Below are positions 15,001 through 28,964 of a DNA stretch of 64,000 nt, one piece after another. A program made the translations under genes and the position numbers. Each line of letters starts with the position of its first letter. The stretch's first letter is position 1. The notes under the pieces were generated by a model. That model worked only from the letters and a program-made list of their open reading frames with translations, had not been told where the DNA came from and made no database searches. The stretch comes from Pleurodeles waltl (Eukaryota; Chordata; Amphibia; Caudata; Salamandridae): contig NC_090451.1 of NCBI RefSeq assembly GCF_031143425.1, positions 666,872,508-666,936,507 of the forward strand. Reading direction: 5' to 3'.

Positions 15001-18000
15001 CCGTACTATCCTTCCGTGCTACCCATCCCCCACCCCTCAACCCTAGGACCCCCGTACTATCCTTAACGCTGCCCTTCCCTCAACCCTAGGACCCCCATAC
15101 TATCCTTTCGTGCTGCCCATCCCTCAACCCTAGGACCCCCGTACTATCCTTCTGTGCTGCCCACCCCTCAACCCTAGGACCCCCGTACTATCCTTCCGTG
15201 CTGCTCATCCATCAACCCTAGGACCCCCGTACTATCCTTCCGTGCTGCCCACCCCTCAACCTTAGGACCCCCGTACTATCCTTCCGTGCTGCCCATCCCT
15301 CAACCCTAGGACTCCCGTACTATCCTTCCGTGCTGCCCATCCCTCAACCCTAGGACCCCCGTACTATCCTTCCGTGCTGCCCATCCCTCAACCCTCGAAC
15401 CCCCGTACTATCCTTCCGTGCTGCCCATCCCTCAACCTTAGGACCCCCGTACTATCCTTCCGTGCTGCCCATCCCTCAACCCTAGGACCCCCGTACTATC
15501 CTTCCGTGCTGCCCATCCCTCAACCCTAGGACCCCCATACTATCCTTCTGTGCTGCCCATCCCTCAACCTTAGGATCCCCGTACTATCCTTCCGTGCTAC
15601 CCATCCCCCACCCCTCAACCCTAGGACCCCCGTACTATCCTTAACGCTGCCCTTCCCTCAACCCTAGGACCCCCATACTATCCTTCCGTGCTGCCCATCC
15701 CTCAACCCTAGGACCCCCGTACTATCCTTCTGTGCTGCCCATCCCTCAACCCTAGGACCCCCGTACTATCCTTCCGTGCTGCTCATCCATCAACCCTAGG
15801 ACCCCCGTACTATCCTTCCGTGCTGCCCATCCCTCAACCTTAGGACCCCGTACTATCCTTCCGTGCTGCCCATCCCTCAACCCTAGGACTCCCGTACTAT
15901 CCTTCCGTGCTGCCCATCCCTCAACCCTAGGACCCCCGTACTATCCTTCCGTGCTGCCCATCCCTCAACCCTTGGACCCCCACATTATCCTTCCGTGCTG
16001 CCCATCCCTCAACCCTAGGACCCCGTACTATCCTTCCGTGCTGCCCATCCCTCAACCCTAGGACACCCGTACTATCCTTCCGTGTTGCCCATCCCTCAAC
16101 CCTAGGACCCCCGTACTATCCTTCCATGCTGCCTATCCCTCAACCCTAGGACCCCCGTACTATCCTTCCGTGCTGCCTTTCCCTCAACCCTAGGACCCCC
16201 GTACTATCCTTCCGTGCTACCATCCCTGAACCCTAGGACCTGTACTATCCTTCCGTGCTGCCCATCCCTCAACCCTAGGACCCCCATACTATCCTTCCGT
16301 GCTGCTCATCCCCTATCCCTCAACCCTTGGACCCCCGTACTATCCTTCGGTGCTGCTCATCACTCAACCCTAGGACCCCCGTACTATCCTTCCGTGCTGC
16401 TAATCCCCTATCCCTCAACCCTTGGACCCCCATACTATCCTTCCGTGCTGCTCATCACTCAACCCTAGGACACCCGTACTATCCTTCCGTGCTGCTCATC
16501 CCTCAACCCTAGGACCCCGTACTATCCTTCCGTGCTGCCCATCCCTCAACCCTAGGACCCCCGTACTATCCTTCTGTGCTGCCCATCCCTCAACCCTCGG
16601 ACCCGTACTATCCTTCCGTGCTGCCCTTCCCTCAACCCTAGGACCCCCGTGCTATCCTTCCGTGCTGCCCTTCCCTCAACCCTAGGACCCCTGTACTATT
16701 CTTCCATGCTGTCCATCCCTCAACCCTAGGACCCCCGTACTATCCTTCTGTGCTGTCCATCCCTCAACCCTAGGACACCCGTACTATCCTTCCGTGCTGC
16801 TCATCACTCAACCCTAGGACCCCTGTACTATCCTTCCGTGCTGCCCATCCCTCAACCCTATGACCCCCGTACTATCCTTCCGTGCTTCCCATCCCTCAAC
16901 CCTAGGACACCCGTACTATCCTTCCGTGCTGTTCTTCACTCAACCCTAGGACCCCCGTACTATCCTTCCGTGCTGCCCATCCCTCAACCCTAGGACCCCT
17001 GTACTATCCTTCCGTGCTGCCCATCCCTCAACCTTAGGACCCCCGTACTATCCTTCCGTGCTGCCCATCCCTCAACCCTAGGACCCCTGTACTATCCTTC
17101 CGTGCTGCCCATCCCTCAACCCTAGGACCCCCGTACTATCCTTCCGTGCTACCCATCCCTCAACCCTAGGACCCCGTACAATCCTTCCGTGCTGCTCATC
17201 ACTCAATCCTAGGACCCCCGTACTATCCTTCCGTGCTGCCCATCCCTCAACCCTTGGACCCCCGTACTATCCTTCCGTGCTGCCCATCCCTCAACCCTAG
17301 TACCCCGTACTATCCTTCCGTGCTAGCCATCCCTCAACCCTAGGACCCCCGTACTATCCTTCCGTGCTGCCCATCCCTCAACCCTTGGACCCCGTACTAT
17401 CCTTCCGTGCTGCCCATCCCTCAACCCTAGGACCCCCGTATTATCCTTCTGTGCTGCCCATCCCTCAACCCTAGGACCCCCGTACTATCCTTCCGTGCTG
17501 CCCATCCCTCAACCTTAGGACCCCCGTACTATCGTTCCGTGCTGCCCATCCCTCAACCCTAGGACCCCCATACTATCCTTCCGTGCTGCCCATCCCTCAA
17601 CCCTCGGACCCCCGTACTATCCTTCCATGCTGCCCATCCCCCACCCCTCAACCCTAGGACCCCCGTACTATCCTTCTGTGCTGCCCATCCCTCAACCCTA
17701 GGACCCCCGTACTATCCTTCCGTGCTGCTCATCCATCAACCCTAGGACCCCCGTACTATCCTTCCGTGCTGCCCATCCCTCAACCTTAGGACCCCCGTAC
17801 TATCCTTCCGTGCTGCCCATCCCTCAACCCTAGGACTCCCGTACTATCCTTCCGTGCTGCCCATCCCTCAACCCTTGGACCCCCATATTATCCTTCCGTG
17901 CTGCCCATCCCTCAACCCTAGGACCCCGTACTATCCTTCCGTGCTGCCCATCCCTCAACCCTAGGACACCCGTACTATCCTTCCGTGCTGCCCATCCCTC

Positions 18001-18420
18001 AACCCTAGGACCCCCGTACAATCCTTCCATGCTGCCTATCCCTCAACCCTAGGACCCCCGTACTATCCTTCCGTGCTGCCTTTCCCTCAACCCTAGGACC
18101 CCCGTACTATCCTTCCGTGCTACCATCCCTCAACCCTAGGACCTGTACTATCCTTCCGTGCTGCCCATCCCTCAACCCTAGGACCCCCATACTATCCTTC
18201 CGTGCTGCTCATCCCCTATCCCTCAACCCTTGGACCCCCGTACTATCCTTCGGTGCTGCTCATCACTCAACCCTAGGACCCCCGTACTATCCTTCCGTGC
18301 TGCTCATCCCCTATCCCTCAACCCTCGGACCCCCATACTATCCTTCCGTGCTGCTCATCACTCAACCCTAGGACCCCCGTACTATCCTTCCGTGCTGCTC
18401 ATCCCTCAACCCTAGGACCC
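7877..18420 (+). repeat. 10,544-bp higher-order repeat, copy A
   Basis: A 10,544-bp block (about 240 monomers) is followed immediately by a second copy. Variant monomers match at a constant offset from 7,877 through 18,420, which implies no net insertion or deletion. The rare CCTTAACGCTG monomer illustrates this: it lies at 13,776, 15,061 and 15,639 here and at 24,320, 25,605 and 26,183 in copy B. The left junction falls in a monomer's C-run: five Cs at 7,873-7,877 against four Cs ending at 18,421. Within the block are shorter internal duplications (1,505, 1,285, 578 and 1,903 bp). Confidence 0.92.
16518..18420 (+). repeat. 1,903-bp sub-repeat at the end of block A
   Basis: The sequence just before this interval, with the CTTGGACCCCCACATTATCC marker at 15,971, recurs 1,903 bp later at 17,874. 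The same pair occurs in block B. This unit (also 27,062-28,964) is what continues after block B, so it is probably the segment whose misalignment generated the larger exchange. That last step is inference. Confidence 0.7.
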
Positions 18421-21400
18421 CGTACTATCCGTCCGTGCTACCCATCCCTCAACCGTAGGACACCCGTACTATCCTTCCGTGCTGCTTATCACTCAACCCT
18501 AGGACCCCCGTACTATCCTTCCGTGCTGCCCATCCCTCAACCCTAGGACCCCCGTACTATCCTTCCGTGCTGCCCATCCCTCAACCCTAGGACCCCCATA
18601 CTATCCTTCCGTGCTGCCTATCCCTCAACCCTTGGACCCCCGTACTATCCTTCCGTGCTGCTCATCCCTCAACCCTAGTACCCCCGTACTATCCTTCCGT
18701 GCTGCCCATCCCTCAACCCTAGGACCCCCGTACTATCCTTCCGTGCTGCCCATCCCTCAACCCTTTGGACCCCCATACTATCCTTCCGTGCTGCCCATCA
18801 CTCAACCCTAGGACCCCGTACTATCCTTCTGTGCTGCCCATCCCTCAACCCTAGGACCCCGTACTATCCTTCCGTGCTGCCCATCCCTCAACCTTAGGAC
18901 CCCCGTACTATCCTTCCGTGCTGCCCATCCCTCAACCCTAGGACCCCCATACTATCCTTCCGTGCTGCCCATCCATCAACCCTCGGACCCCCGTACTATC
19001 CTTCCCTGCTGCCCATCCCCCACCCCTCAACCCTAGGACCCCCGTACTATCCTTCCGTGTTGCCCATCCCTCAACCCTAGGTACCCCGTACTATCCTTCC
19101 ATGCTGCCCACCCCTCAACCCTAGGACCCCCGTACTATCCTTCCGTGTTGCCCATCCCTCAACCCTTGGACCCCCGTACTATCATTCCGTGCTGCCCAAC
19201 CCTCAACCCTTGGACCCCCGTACTATCCTTCCGTGTTGCCCATCACTCAACCCTAGGACCCTCGTACTATCCTTCCGTGCTGCCCATCCCTCAACCCTAG
19301 GACCCCCGTACTATCCTTCCGTGCTGCCCATCCCTCAACCCTAGGACCCCGTACTATCCTTCCGTGCTGCCCATCCCTCAACCCTAGGACCCCGTACTAT
19401 CCTTCCGTGCTGCCCATCCCTCAACCCTAGGACCCCCGTACTATCCTCCCATGCTGCCCATCCCTCAACCCTAGGACCCCCGTACTATCCTTCTGTGCTG
19501 CCCACCCCTCAACCCTAGGACCCCCGTACTATCCTTCCGTGCTGCTCATCCATCAACCCTAGGACCCCCGTACTATCCTTCCGTGCTGCCCATCCCTCAA
19601 CCTTAGGACCCCCGTACTATCCTTCCGTGCTGCCCATCCCTCAACCCTAGGACTCCCGTACTATCCTTCCGTGCTGCCCATCCCTCAACCCTAGGACCCC
19701 CGTACTATCCTTCCGTGCTGCCCATCCCTCAATCCTCGGACCCCCGTACTATCCTTCCGTGCTGCCCATCCCTCAACCTTAGGACCCCCGTACTATCCTT
19801 CCGTGCTGCCCATCCCTCAACCCTAGGACCCCCGTACTATCCTTCCGTGCTGCCCATCCCTCAACCCTTGGACCCGTACTTTCCTTCCGTGCTGCCCATC
19901 CCTCAACCTTAGGACCCCCGTACTATCCTTCCGTGCTGCCCATCCCTCAACCCTAGGACTCCCGTACTATCCTTCCGTGCTGCCCATCCCTCAACCCTAG
20001 GACCCCCGTACTATCCTTCCGTGCTGCCCATCCCTCAACCCTCGGGCCCCCGTACTATCCTTCCGTGCTGCCCATCCCTCAACCCTCGGACCCCCGTACT
20101 ATCCTTCCGTGCTGCTCATCACTTAACCCTAGGACCCCCGTACTATCCTTCCGTGCTGCCCATCCCTCAACCCTAGGACCCCCGTACTATCCTTCCGTGC
20201 TGCCCATCCCTCAACCCTTGGACCCGTACTTTCCTTCCGTGCTGCCCATCCCTCAACCCTAGGACCCCCGTACTATCCTTCTGTGCTGCCCTTCCCTCAA
20301 CCCTAGGACCCCTGTACTATCCTTCCGTGCTGTCCATCCCTCAACCCCAGGACCCCCGTACTATCCGTCCGTGCTACCCATCCCTCAACCGTAGGACACC
20401 CGTACTATCCTTCCGTGCTGCTCATCACTCAACCCTAGGACCCCCGTACTATCCTTCCGTGCTGCCCATCCCTCAACCCTAGGACCCCCGTACTATCCTT
20501 CCGTGCTGCCCATCCCTCAACCCTAGGACCCCCGTACTATCCTTCCGTGCTGCCCATCCCTCAACCCTTGGACCCCCGTACTATCCTTCCGTGCTGCTCA
20601 TCCCTCAACCCTAGTACCCCCGTACTATCCTTCCGTGCTGCCCATCCCTCAACCCTAGGACCCCCGTACTATCCTTCCGTGCTGCCCATCCCTCAACCCT
20701 TGGACCCCCATACTATCCTTCCGTGCTGCCCATCCCTCAACCCTAGGACCCCGTACTATCCTTCCGTGCTGCCCATCCCTCAACCTTAGGACCCCCGTAC
20801 TATCCTTCCGTGCTGCCCATCCCTCAACCCTAGGACCCCAATACTATCCTTCCGTGCTGCCCATCCATCAACCCTCGGACCCCCGTACTATCCTTCCCTG
20901 CTGCCCATCCCCCACCCCTCAACCCTAGGACTCCCGTACTATCCTTCCGTGTTGCCCATCCCTCAACCCTAGGGACCCCGTACTATCCTTCCGTGCTGCC
21001 CATCCCCCACCCCTCAACCCTAGGACCCCCGTACTATCCTTCCGTGTTGCCCATCCCTCAACCCTTGGACCCCCGTACTATCATTCCGTGCTGCCCAACC
21101 CTCAACCCTTGGACCCCCGTACTATCCTTCCGTGTTGCCCATCACTCAACCCTAGGACCCCCATACTATCCTTCCGTGCTGCCCATCCCTCAACCCTAGG
21201 ACCCCCGTACTATCCTTCCGTGCTGCCCATCCTTCAACCCTAGGACCCCCGTACTATCCTTCCGTGCTGCCCATCCCTCAACCCTCGGACCCCCGTACTA
21301 TCCTTCCGTGCTGCCCATCCCTCAACCCTAGGACCCCCGTACTATCCTTCCGTGCTGCCCATCCCTCAACCCTTGGACCCGTACTTTCCTTCCGTGCTGC

Positions 21401-24400
21401 CCATCCCTCAACCTTAGGACCCCCGTACTATCCTTCCGTGCTGCCCATCCCTCAACCCTAGGACTCCCGTACTATCCTTCCGTGCTGCCCATCCCTCAAC
21501 CCTAGGACCCCCGTACTATCCTTCCGTGCTGCCCATCCCTCAACCCTCGGGCCCCCGTACTATCCTTCCGTGGTGCCCATCCCTCAACCCTCGGACCCCC
21601 GTACTATCCTTCCGTGCTGCTCATCACTTAACCCTAGGACCCCCGTACTATCCTTCCGTGCTGCCCATCCCTCAACCCTAGGACCCCCGTACTATCCTTC
21701 CGTGCTGCCCATCCCTCAACCCTTGGACCCGTACTTTCCTTCCGTGCTGCCCATCCCTCAACCCTAGGACCCCCGTACTATCCTTCTGTGCTGCCCTTCC
21801 CTCAACCCTAGGACCCCTGTACTATCCTTCCGTGCTGTCCATCCCTCAACCCCAGGACCCCCGTACTATCCGTCCGTGCTACCCATCCCTCAACCGTAGG
21901 ACACCCGTACTATCCTTCCGTGCTGCTCATCACTCAACCCTGGGACCCCCGTACTATCCTTCCGTGCTGCCCATCCCTCAACCCTAGGACCCCCGTACTA
22001 TCCTTCCGTGCTGCCCATCCCTCAACCCTAGGACCCCCGTACTATCCTTCCGTGCTGCCCATCCCTCAACCCTTGGACCCCCGTACTATCCTTCCGTGCT
22101 GCTCATCCCTCAACCCTAGTACCCCCGTACTATCCTTCTGTGCTGCCCATCCCTCAACCCTAGGACCCCCGTACTATCCTTCCGTGCTGCCCATCCCTCA
22201 ACCCTTGGACCCCCATACTATCCTTCCGTGCTGCCCATCCCTCAACCCTAGGACCCCCGTACTATCCTTCTGTGCTGCCCATCCCTCAACCCTAGGACCC
22301 CGTACTATCCTTCCGTGCTGCCCATCCCTCAACCTTAGGACCCCCGTACTATCCTTCCGTGCTGCCCATCCCTCAACCCTAGGACCCCAATACTATCCTT
22401 CCGTGCTGCCCATCCATCAACCCTCGGACCCCCGTACTATCCTTCCCTGCTGCCCATCCCCCACCCCTCAACCCTAGGACTCCCGTACTATCCTTCCGTG
22501 TTGCCCATCCCTCAACCCTAGGGACCCCGTACTATCCTTCCGTGCTGCCCATCCCCCACCCCTCAACCCTAGGACCCCCGTACTATCCTTCCGTGTTGCC
22601 CATCCCTCAACCCTTGGACCCCCGTACTATCATTCCGTGCTGCCCAACCCTCAACCCTTGGACCCCCGTACTATCCTTCCGTGTTGCCCATCACTCAACC
22701 CTAGGACCCCCATACTATCCTTCCGTGCTGCCCATCCCTCAACCCTAGGACCCCCGTACTATCCTTCCGTGCTGCCCATCCTTCAACCCTAGGACCCCCG
22801 TACTATCCTTCCGTGCTGCCCATCCCTCAACCCTCGGACCCCCGTACTATCGTTCCGTGCTGCTCATCCCTCAACCCAAGGACCCCCATACTATCCTTCC
22901 GTGCTGCCCATCCCTCAACCTTCGGACCCCCATACTATCCTTCCGTGCTGCCCATCCCTCAACCCTAGGACCCCCGTACTATCCTTCCGTGCTGCTCATC
23001 CCTCAACCTTAGGACCACCCGTACTATCCTTCCGTGCTGCCCATCCCTCAACCCTAGGACCCCGTACTATCGTTCTGTGCTGCCCATCCCTCAACCCTAG
23101 GACCCCCGTACTATCCTTCCGTGCTGCCCATCCCTCAACCCTAGGACCCCCGTACTATCCTTCCGTGCTGCCCATCCCCCACCCCTCAACCCTAGGACTC
23201 CGTACTATCGTTCCGTGCTGCTCATCCCTCAACCCAAGGACCCCCATACTATCCTTCCGTGCTGCCCATCCCTCAACCTTAGGACCCCCATACTATCCTT
23301 CCGTGCTGCCCATCCCTCAACCCTAGGACCCCCGTACTATCCTTCCGTGCTGCTCATCCCTCAACCTTAGGACCCCCCGTACTATCCTTCCGTGCTGCCC
23401 ATCCCTCAACCCTAGGACCCCGTACTATCGTTCTGTGCTGCCCATCCCTCAACCCTAGGACCCCCGTACTATCCTTCCGTGCTGCCCATCCCTCAACCCT
23501 AGGACCCCCGTACTATCCTTCCGTGCTGCCCATCCCCCACCCCTCAACCCTAGGACTCCGTACTATCCTTCCGTGCTGCCCATCCCTCAACCCTAGGACC
23601 CCCGTACTATCCTTCCGTGCTGCCCATCCCTCAACCCTCGGACCCCCGTACTATCCTTCCGTGCTGCCCATCCCTCAACCCTAGGACCCCGTACTATCCC
23701 TCCGTGCTGCCCATCCCTCAACCCTAGGACCCCGTACTATCCTTCCGTGCTGCCCATCCCTCAACCCTAGGACCCCCGTACTATCCTCCCATGCTGCCCA
23801 TCCCTCAACCCTAGGACCCCCGTACTATCCTTCTTTGCTGCCCACCCCGCAACCCTAAGACCCCCGTACTATCCTTCCGTGCTGCTCATCCATCAACCCT
23901 AGGACCCCCGTACTATCCTTCCGTGCTGCCCATCCCTCAACCTTAGGACCCCCGTACTATCCTTCCGTGCTGCCCATCCCTCAACCCTAGGACTCCCGTA
24001 CTATCCTTCCGTGCTGCCCATCCCTCAACCCTAGGACCCCCGTACTATCCTTCCGTGCTGCCCATCCCTCAACCCTCGAACCCCCGTACTATCCTTCCGT
24101 GCTGCCCATCCCTCAACCTTAGGACCCCCGTACTATCCTTCCGTGCTGCCCATCCCTCAACCCTAGGACCCCCGTACTATCCTTCCGTGCTGCCCATCCC
24201 TCAACCCTAGGACCCCCATACTATCCTTCCGTGCTGCCCATCCCTCAACCTTAGGATCCCCGTACTATCCTTCCGTGCTACCCATCCCCCACCCCTCAAC
24301 CCTAGGACCCCCGTACTATCCTTAACGCTGCCCTTCCCTCAACCCTAGGACCCCCATACTATCCTTTCGTGCTGCCCATCCCTCAACCCTAGGACCCCCG

Positions 24401-27400
24401 TACTATCCTTCTGTGCTGCCCATCCCTCAACCCTAGGACCCCCGTACTAACCTTCCGTGCTGCTCATCCATCAACCCTAGGACCCCCGTACTATCCTTCC
24501 GTGCTGCCCATCCCTCAACCTTAGGACCCCCGTACTATCCTTCCGTGTTGCCCATCCCTCAACCCTTGGACCCTGTACTATCATTCCGTGCTGCCCAACC
24601 CTCAACCCTTGGACCCCCGTACTATCCTTCCGTGTTGCCCATCACTCAACCCTAGGACCCCCGTACTATCCTTCCGTGCTGCCCATCCCTCAACCCTAGG
24701 ACACCCGTACTATCCTTCCGTGCTGCCCATCCCTCAACCCTAGGACCCCCGTACTATCCTTCCGTGCTGCCCATCCCTCAACCCTCGGACCCCCGTACTA
24801 TCGTTCCGTGCTGCTCATCCCTCAACCCAAGGACCCCCATACTATCCTTCCGTGCTGCCCATCCCTCAACCTTAGGACCCCCATACTATCCTTCCGTGCT
24901 GCCCATCCCTCAACCCTAGGACCCCCGTACTATCCTTCCGTGCTGCTCATCCCTCAACCTTAGGACCCCCCGTACTATCCTTCCGTGCTGCCCATCCCTC
25001 AACCCTAGGACCCCGTACTATTGTTCCGTGCTGCCCATCCCTCAACCCTAGGACCCCCGTACTATCCTTCCGTGCTGCCCATCCCTCAACCCTAGGACCC
25101 CCGTACTATCCTTCCGTGCTGCCCATCCCCCACCCCTCAACCCTAGGACTCCGTACTATCCTTCCGTGCTGCCCATCCCTCAACCCTAGGACCCCCGTAC
25201 TATCCTTCCGTGCTGCCCATCCCTCAACCCTCGGACCCCCGTACTATCCTTCCGTGCTGCCCATCCCTCAACCCTAGGACCCCGTACTATCCTTCCGTGC
25301 TGCCCATCCCTCAACCCTAGGACCCCGTACTATCCTTCCGTGCTGCCCATCCCTCAACCCTCGAACCCCCGTACTATCCTTCCGTGCTGCCCATCCCTCA
25401 ACCTTAGGACCCCCGTACTATCCTTCCGTGCTGCCCATCCCTCAACCCTAGGACCCCCGTACTATCCTTCCGTGCTGCCCATCCCTCAACCCTAGGACCC
25501 CCATACTATCCTTCCGTGCTGCCCATCCCTCAACCTTAGGATCCCCGTACTATCCTTCCGTGCTACCCATCCCCCACCCCTCAACCCTAGGACCCCCGTA
25601 CTATCCTTAACGCTGCCCTTCCCTCAACCCTAGGACCCCCATACTATCCTTTCGTGCTGCCCATCCCTCAACCCTAGGACCCCCGTACTATCCTTCTGTG
25701 CTGCCCACCCCTCAACCCTAGGACCCCCGTACTATCCTTCCGTGCTGCTCATCCATCAACCCTAGGACCCCCGTACTATCCTTCCGTGCTGCCCACCCCT
25801 CAACCTTAGGACCCCCGTACTATCCTTCCGTGCTGCCCATCCCTCAACCCTAGGACTCCCGTACTATCCTTCCGTGCTGCCCATCCCTCAACCCTAGGAC
25901 CCCCGTACTATCCTTCCGTGCTGCCCATCCCTCAACCCTCGAACCCCCGTACTATCCTTCCGTGCTGCCCATCCCTCAACCTTAGGACCCCCGTACTATC
26001 CTTCCGTGCTGCCCATCCCTCAACCCTAGGACCCCCGTACTATCCTTCCGTGCTGCCCATCCCTCAACCCTAGGACCCCCATACTATCCTTCCGTGCTGC
26101 CCATCCCTCAACCTTAGGATCCCCGTACTATCCTTCCGTGCTACCCATCCCCCACCCCTCAACCCTAGGACCCCCGTACTATCCTTAACGCTGCCCTTCC
26201 CTCAACCCTAGGACCCCCATACTATCCTTCCGTGCTGCCCATCCCTCAACCCTAGGACCCCCGTACTATCCTTCTGTGCTGCCCATCCCTCAACCCTAGG
26301 ACCCCCGTACTATCCTTCCGTGCTGCTCATCCATCAACCCTAGGACCCCCGTACTATCCTTCCGTGCTGCCCATCCCTCAACCTTAGGACCCCGTACTAT
26401 CCTTCCGTGCTGCCCATCCCTCAACCCTAGGACTCCGGTACTATCCTTCCGTGCTGCCCATCCCTCAACCCTAGGACCCCCGTACTATCCTTCCGTGCTG
26501 CCCATCCCTCAACCCTTGGACCCCCACATTATCCTTCCGTGCTGCCCATCCCTCAACCCTAGGACCCCGTACTATCCTTCCGTGCTGCCCATCCCTCAAC
26601 CCTAGGACACCCGTACTATCCTTCCGTGTTGCCCATCCCTCAACCCTAGGACCCCCGTACTATCCTTCCATGCTGCCTATCCCTCAACCCTAGGACCCCC
26701 GTACTATCCTTCCGTGCTGCCTTTCCCTCAACCCTAGGACCCCCGTACTATCCTTCCGTGCTACCATCCCTGAACCCTAGGACCTGTACTATCCTTCCGT
26801 GCTGCCCATCCCTCAACCCTAGGACCCCCATACTATCCTTCCGTGCTGCTCATCCCCTATCCCTCAACCCTTGGACCCCCGTACTATCCTTCGGTGCTGC
26901 TCATCACTCAACCCTAGGACCCCCGTACTATCCTTCCGTGCTGCTAATCCCCTATCCCTCAACCCTTGGACCCCCATACTATCCTTCCGTGCTGCTCATC
27001 ACTCAACCCTAGGACCCCCGTACTATCCTTCCGTGCTGCTCATCCCTCAACCCTAGGACCCCGTACTATCCTTCCGTGCTGCCCATCCCTCAACCCTAGG
27101 ACCCCCGTACTATCCTTCTGTGCTGCCCATCCCTCAACCCTCGGACCCGTACTATCCTTCCGTGCTGCCCTTCCCTCAACCCTAGGACCCCCGTACTATC
27201 CTTCCGTGCTGCCCTTCCCTCAACCCTAGGACCCCTGTACTATTCTTCCATGCTGTCCATCCCTCAACCCTAGGACCCCCGTACTATCCTTCTGTGCTGT
27301 CCATCCCTCAACCCTAGGACACCCGTACTATCCTTCCGTGCTGCTCATCACTCAACCCTAGGACCCCTGTACTATCCTTCCGTGCTGCCCATCCCTCAAC

Positions 27401-28964
27401 CCTATGACCCCCGTACTATCCTTCCGTGCTTCCCATCCCTCAACCCTAGGACACCCGTACTATCCTTCCGTGCTGTTCATCACTCAACCCTAGGACCCCC
27501 GTACTATCCTTCCGTGCTGCCCATCCCTCAACCCTAGGACCCCTGTACTATCCTTCCGTGCTGCCCATCCCTCAACCTTAGGACCCCCGTACTATCCTTC
27601 CGTGCTGCCCATCCCTCAACCCTAGGACCCCTGTACTATCCTTCCGTGCTGCCCATCCCTCAACCCTAGGACCCCCGTACTATCCTTCCGTGCTACCCAT
27701 CCCTCAACCCTAGGACCCCGTACAATCCTTCCGTGCTGCTCATCACTCAATCCTAGGACCCCCGTACTATCCTTCCGTGCTGCCCATCCCTCAACCCTTG
27801 GACCCCCGTACTATCCTTCCGTGCTGCCCATCCCTCAACCCTAGTACCCCGTACTATCCTTCCGTGCTGCCCATCCCTCAACCCTAGGACCCCCGTACTA
27901 TCCTTCCGTGCTGCCCATCCCTCAACCCTTGGACCCCGTACTATCCTTCCGTGCTGCCCATCCCTCAACCCTAGGACCCCCGTATTATCCTTCTGTGCTG
28001 CCCATCCCTCAACCCTAGGACCCCCGTACTATCCTTCCGTGCTGCCCATCCCTCAACCTTAGGACCCCCGTACTATCGTTCCGTGCTGCCCATCCCTCAA
28101 CCCTAGGACCCCCATACTATCCTTCCGTGCTGCCCATCCCTCAACCCTCGGACCCCCGTACTATCCTTCCATGCTGCCCATCCCCCACCCCTCAACCCTA
28201 GGACCCCCGTACTATCCTTCTGTGCTGCCCATCCCTCAACCCTAGGACCCCCGTACTATCCTTCCGTGCTGCTCATCCATCAACCCTAGGACCCCCGTAC
28301 TATCCTTCCGTGCTGCCCATCCCTCAACCTTAGGACCCCCGTACTATCCTTCCGTGCTGCCCATCCCTCAACCCTAGGACTCCCGTACTATCCTTCCGTG
28401 CTGCCCATCCCTCAACCCTTGGACCCCCATATTATCCTTCCGTGCTGCCCATCCCTCAACCCTAGGACCCCGTACTATCCTTCCGTGCTGCCCATCCCTC
28501 AACCCTAGGACACCCGTACTATCCTTCCGTGCTGCCCATCCCTCAACCCTAGGACCCCCGTACAATCCTTCCATGCTGCCTATCCCTCAACCCTAGGACC
28601 CCCGTACTATCCTTCCGTGCTGCCTTTCCCTCAACCCTAGGACCCCCGTACTATCCTTCCGTGCTACCATCCCTCAACCCTAGGACCTGTACTATCCTTC
28701 CGTGCTGCCCATCCCTCAACCCTAGGACCCCCATACTATCCTTCCGTGCTGCTCATCCCCTATCCCTCAACCCTTGGACCCCCGTACTATCCTTCGGTGC
28801 TGCTCATCACTCAACCCTAGGACCCCCGTACTATCCTTCCGTGCTGCTCATCCCCTATCCCTCAACCCTCGGACCCCCATACTATCCTTCCGTGCTGCTC
28901 ATCACTCAACCCTAGGACCCCCGTACTATCCTTCCGTGCTGCTCATCCCTCAACCCTAGGACCC
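18421..28964 (+). repeat. 10,544-bp higher-order repeat, copy B
   Basis: Copy B of the block above. Substitutions verified against copy A include 8,927 A to 19,471 C, 11,029 C to 21,573 G, and 11,398 A to 21,942 G. Others were seen near 22,139, 24,573, 25,020, 26,428, 27,014 and 27,195. The overall difference seen by eye is well under 1%, far less than between neighbouring monomers. After 28,964 the sequence does not enter a third full copy. It continues as a copy of the last 1.9 kb of the block. Confidence 0.92.

Noticed and set aside
17830..18030. minus-strand ORF rich in DGQHGRIV-type repeats
   Set aside because: Translation of the complementary strand of the same satellite; an identical frame recurs 10,544 bp away as part of the block duplication, and there is no sign of coding constraint.
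21920..22477. 185-codon proline-rich ORF in the satellite
   Set aside because: It is the 44-bp repeat read through three frames. It is long only because the usual CCC-TAG junctions in that frame are mutated or shifted. It begins and ends at arbitrary monomers, and similar frames recur across the array.
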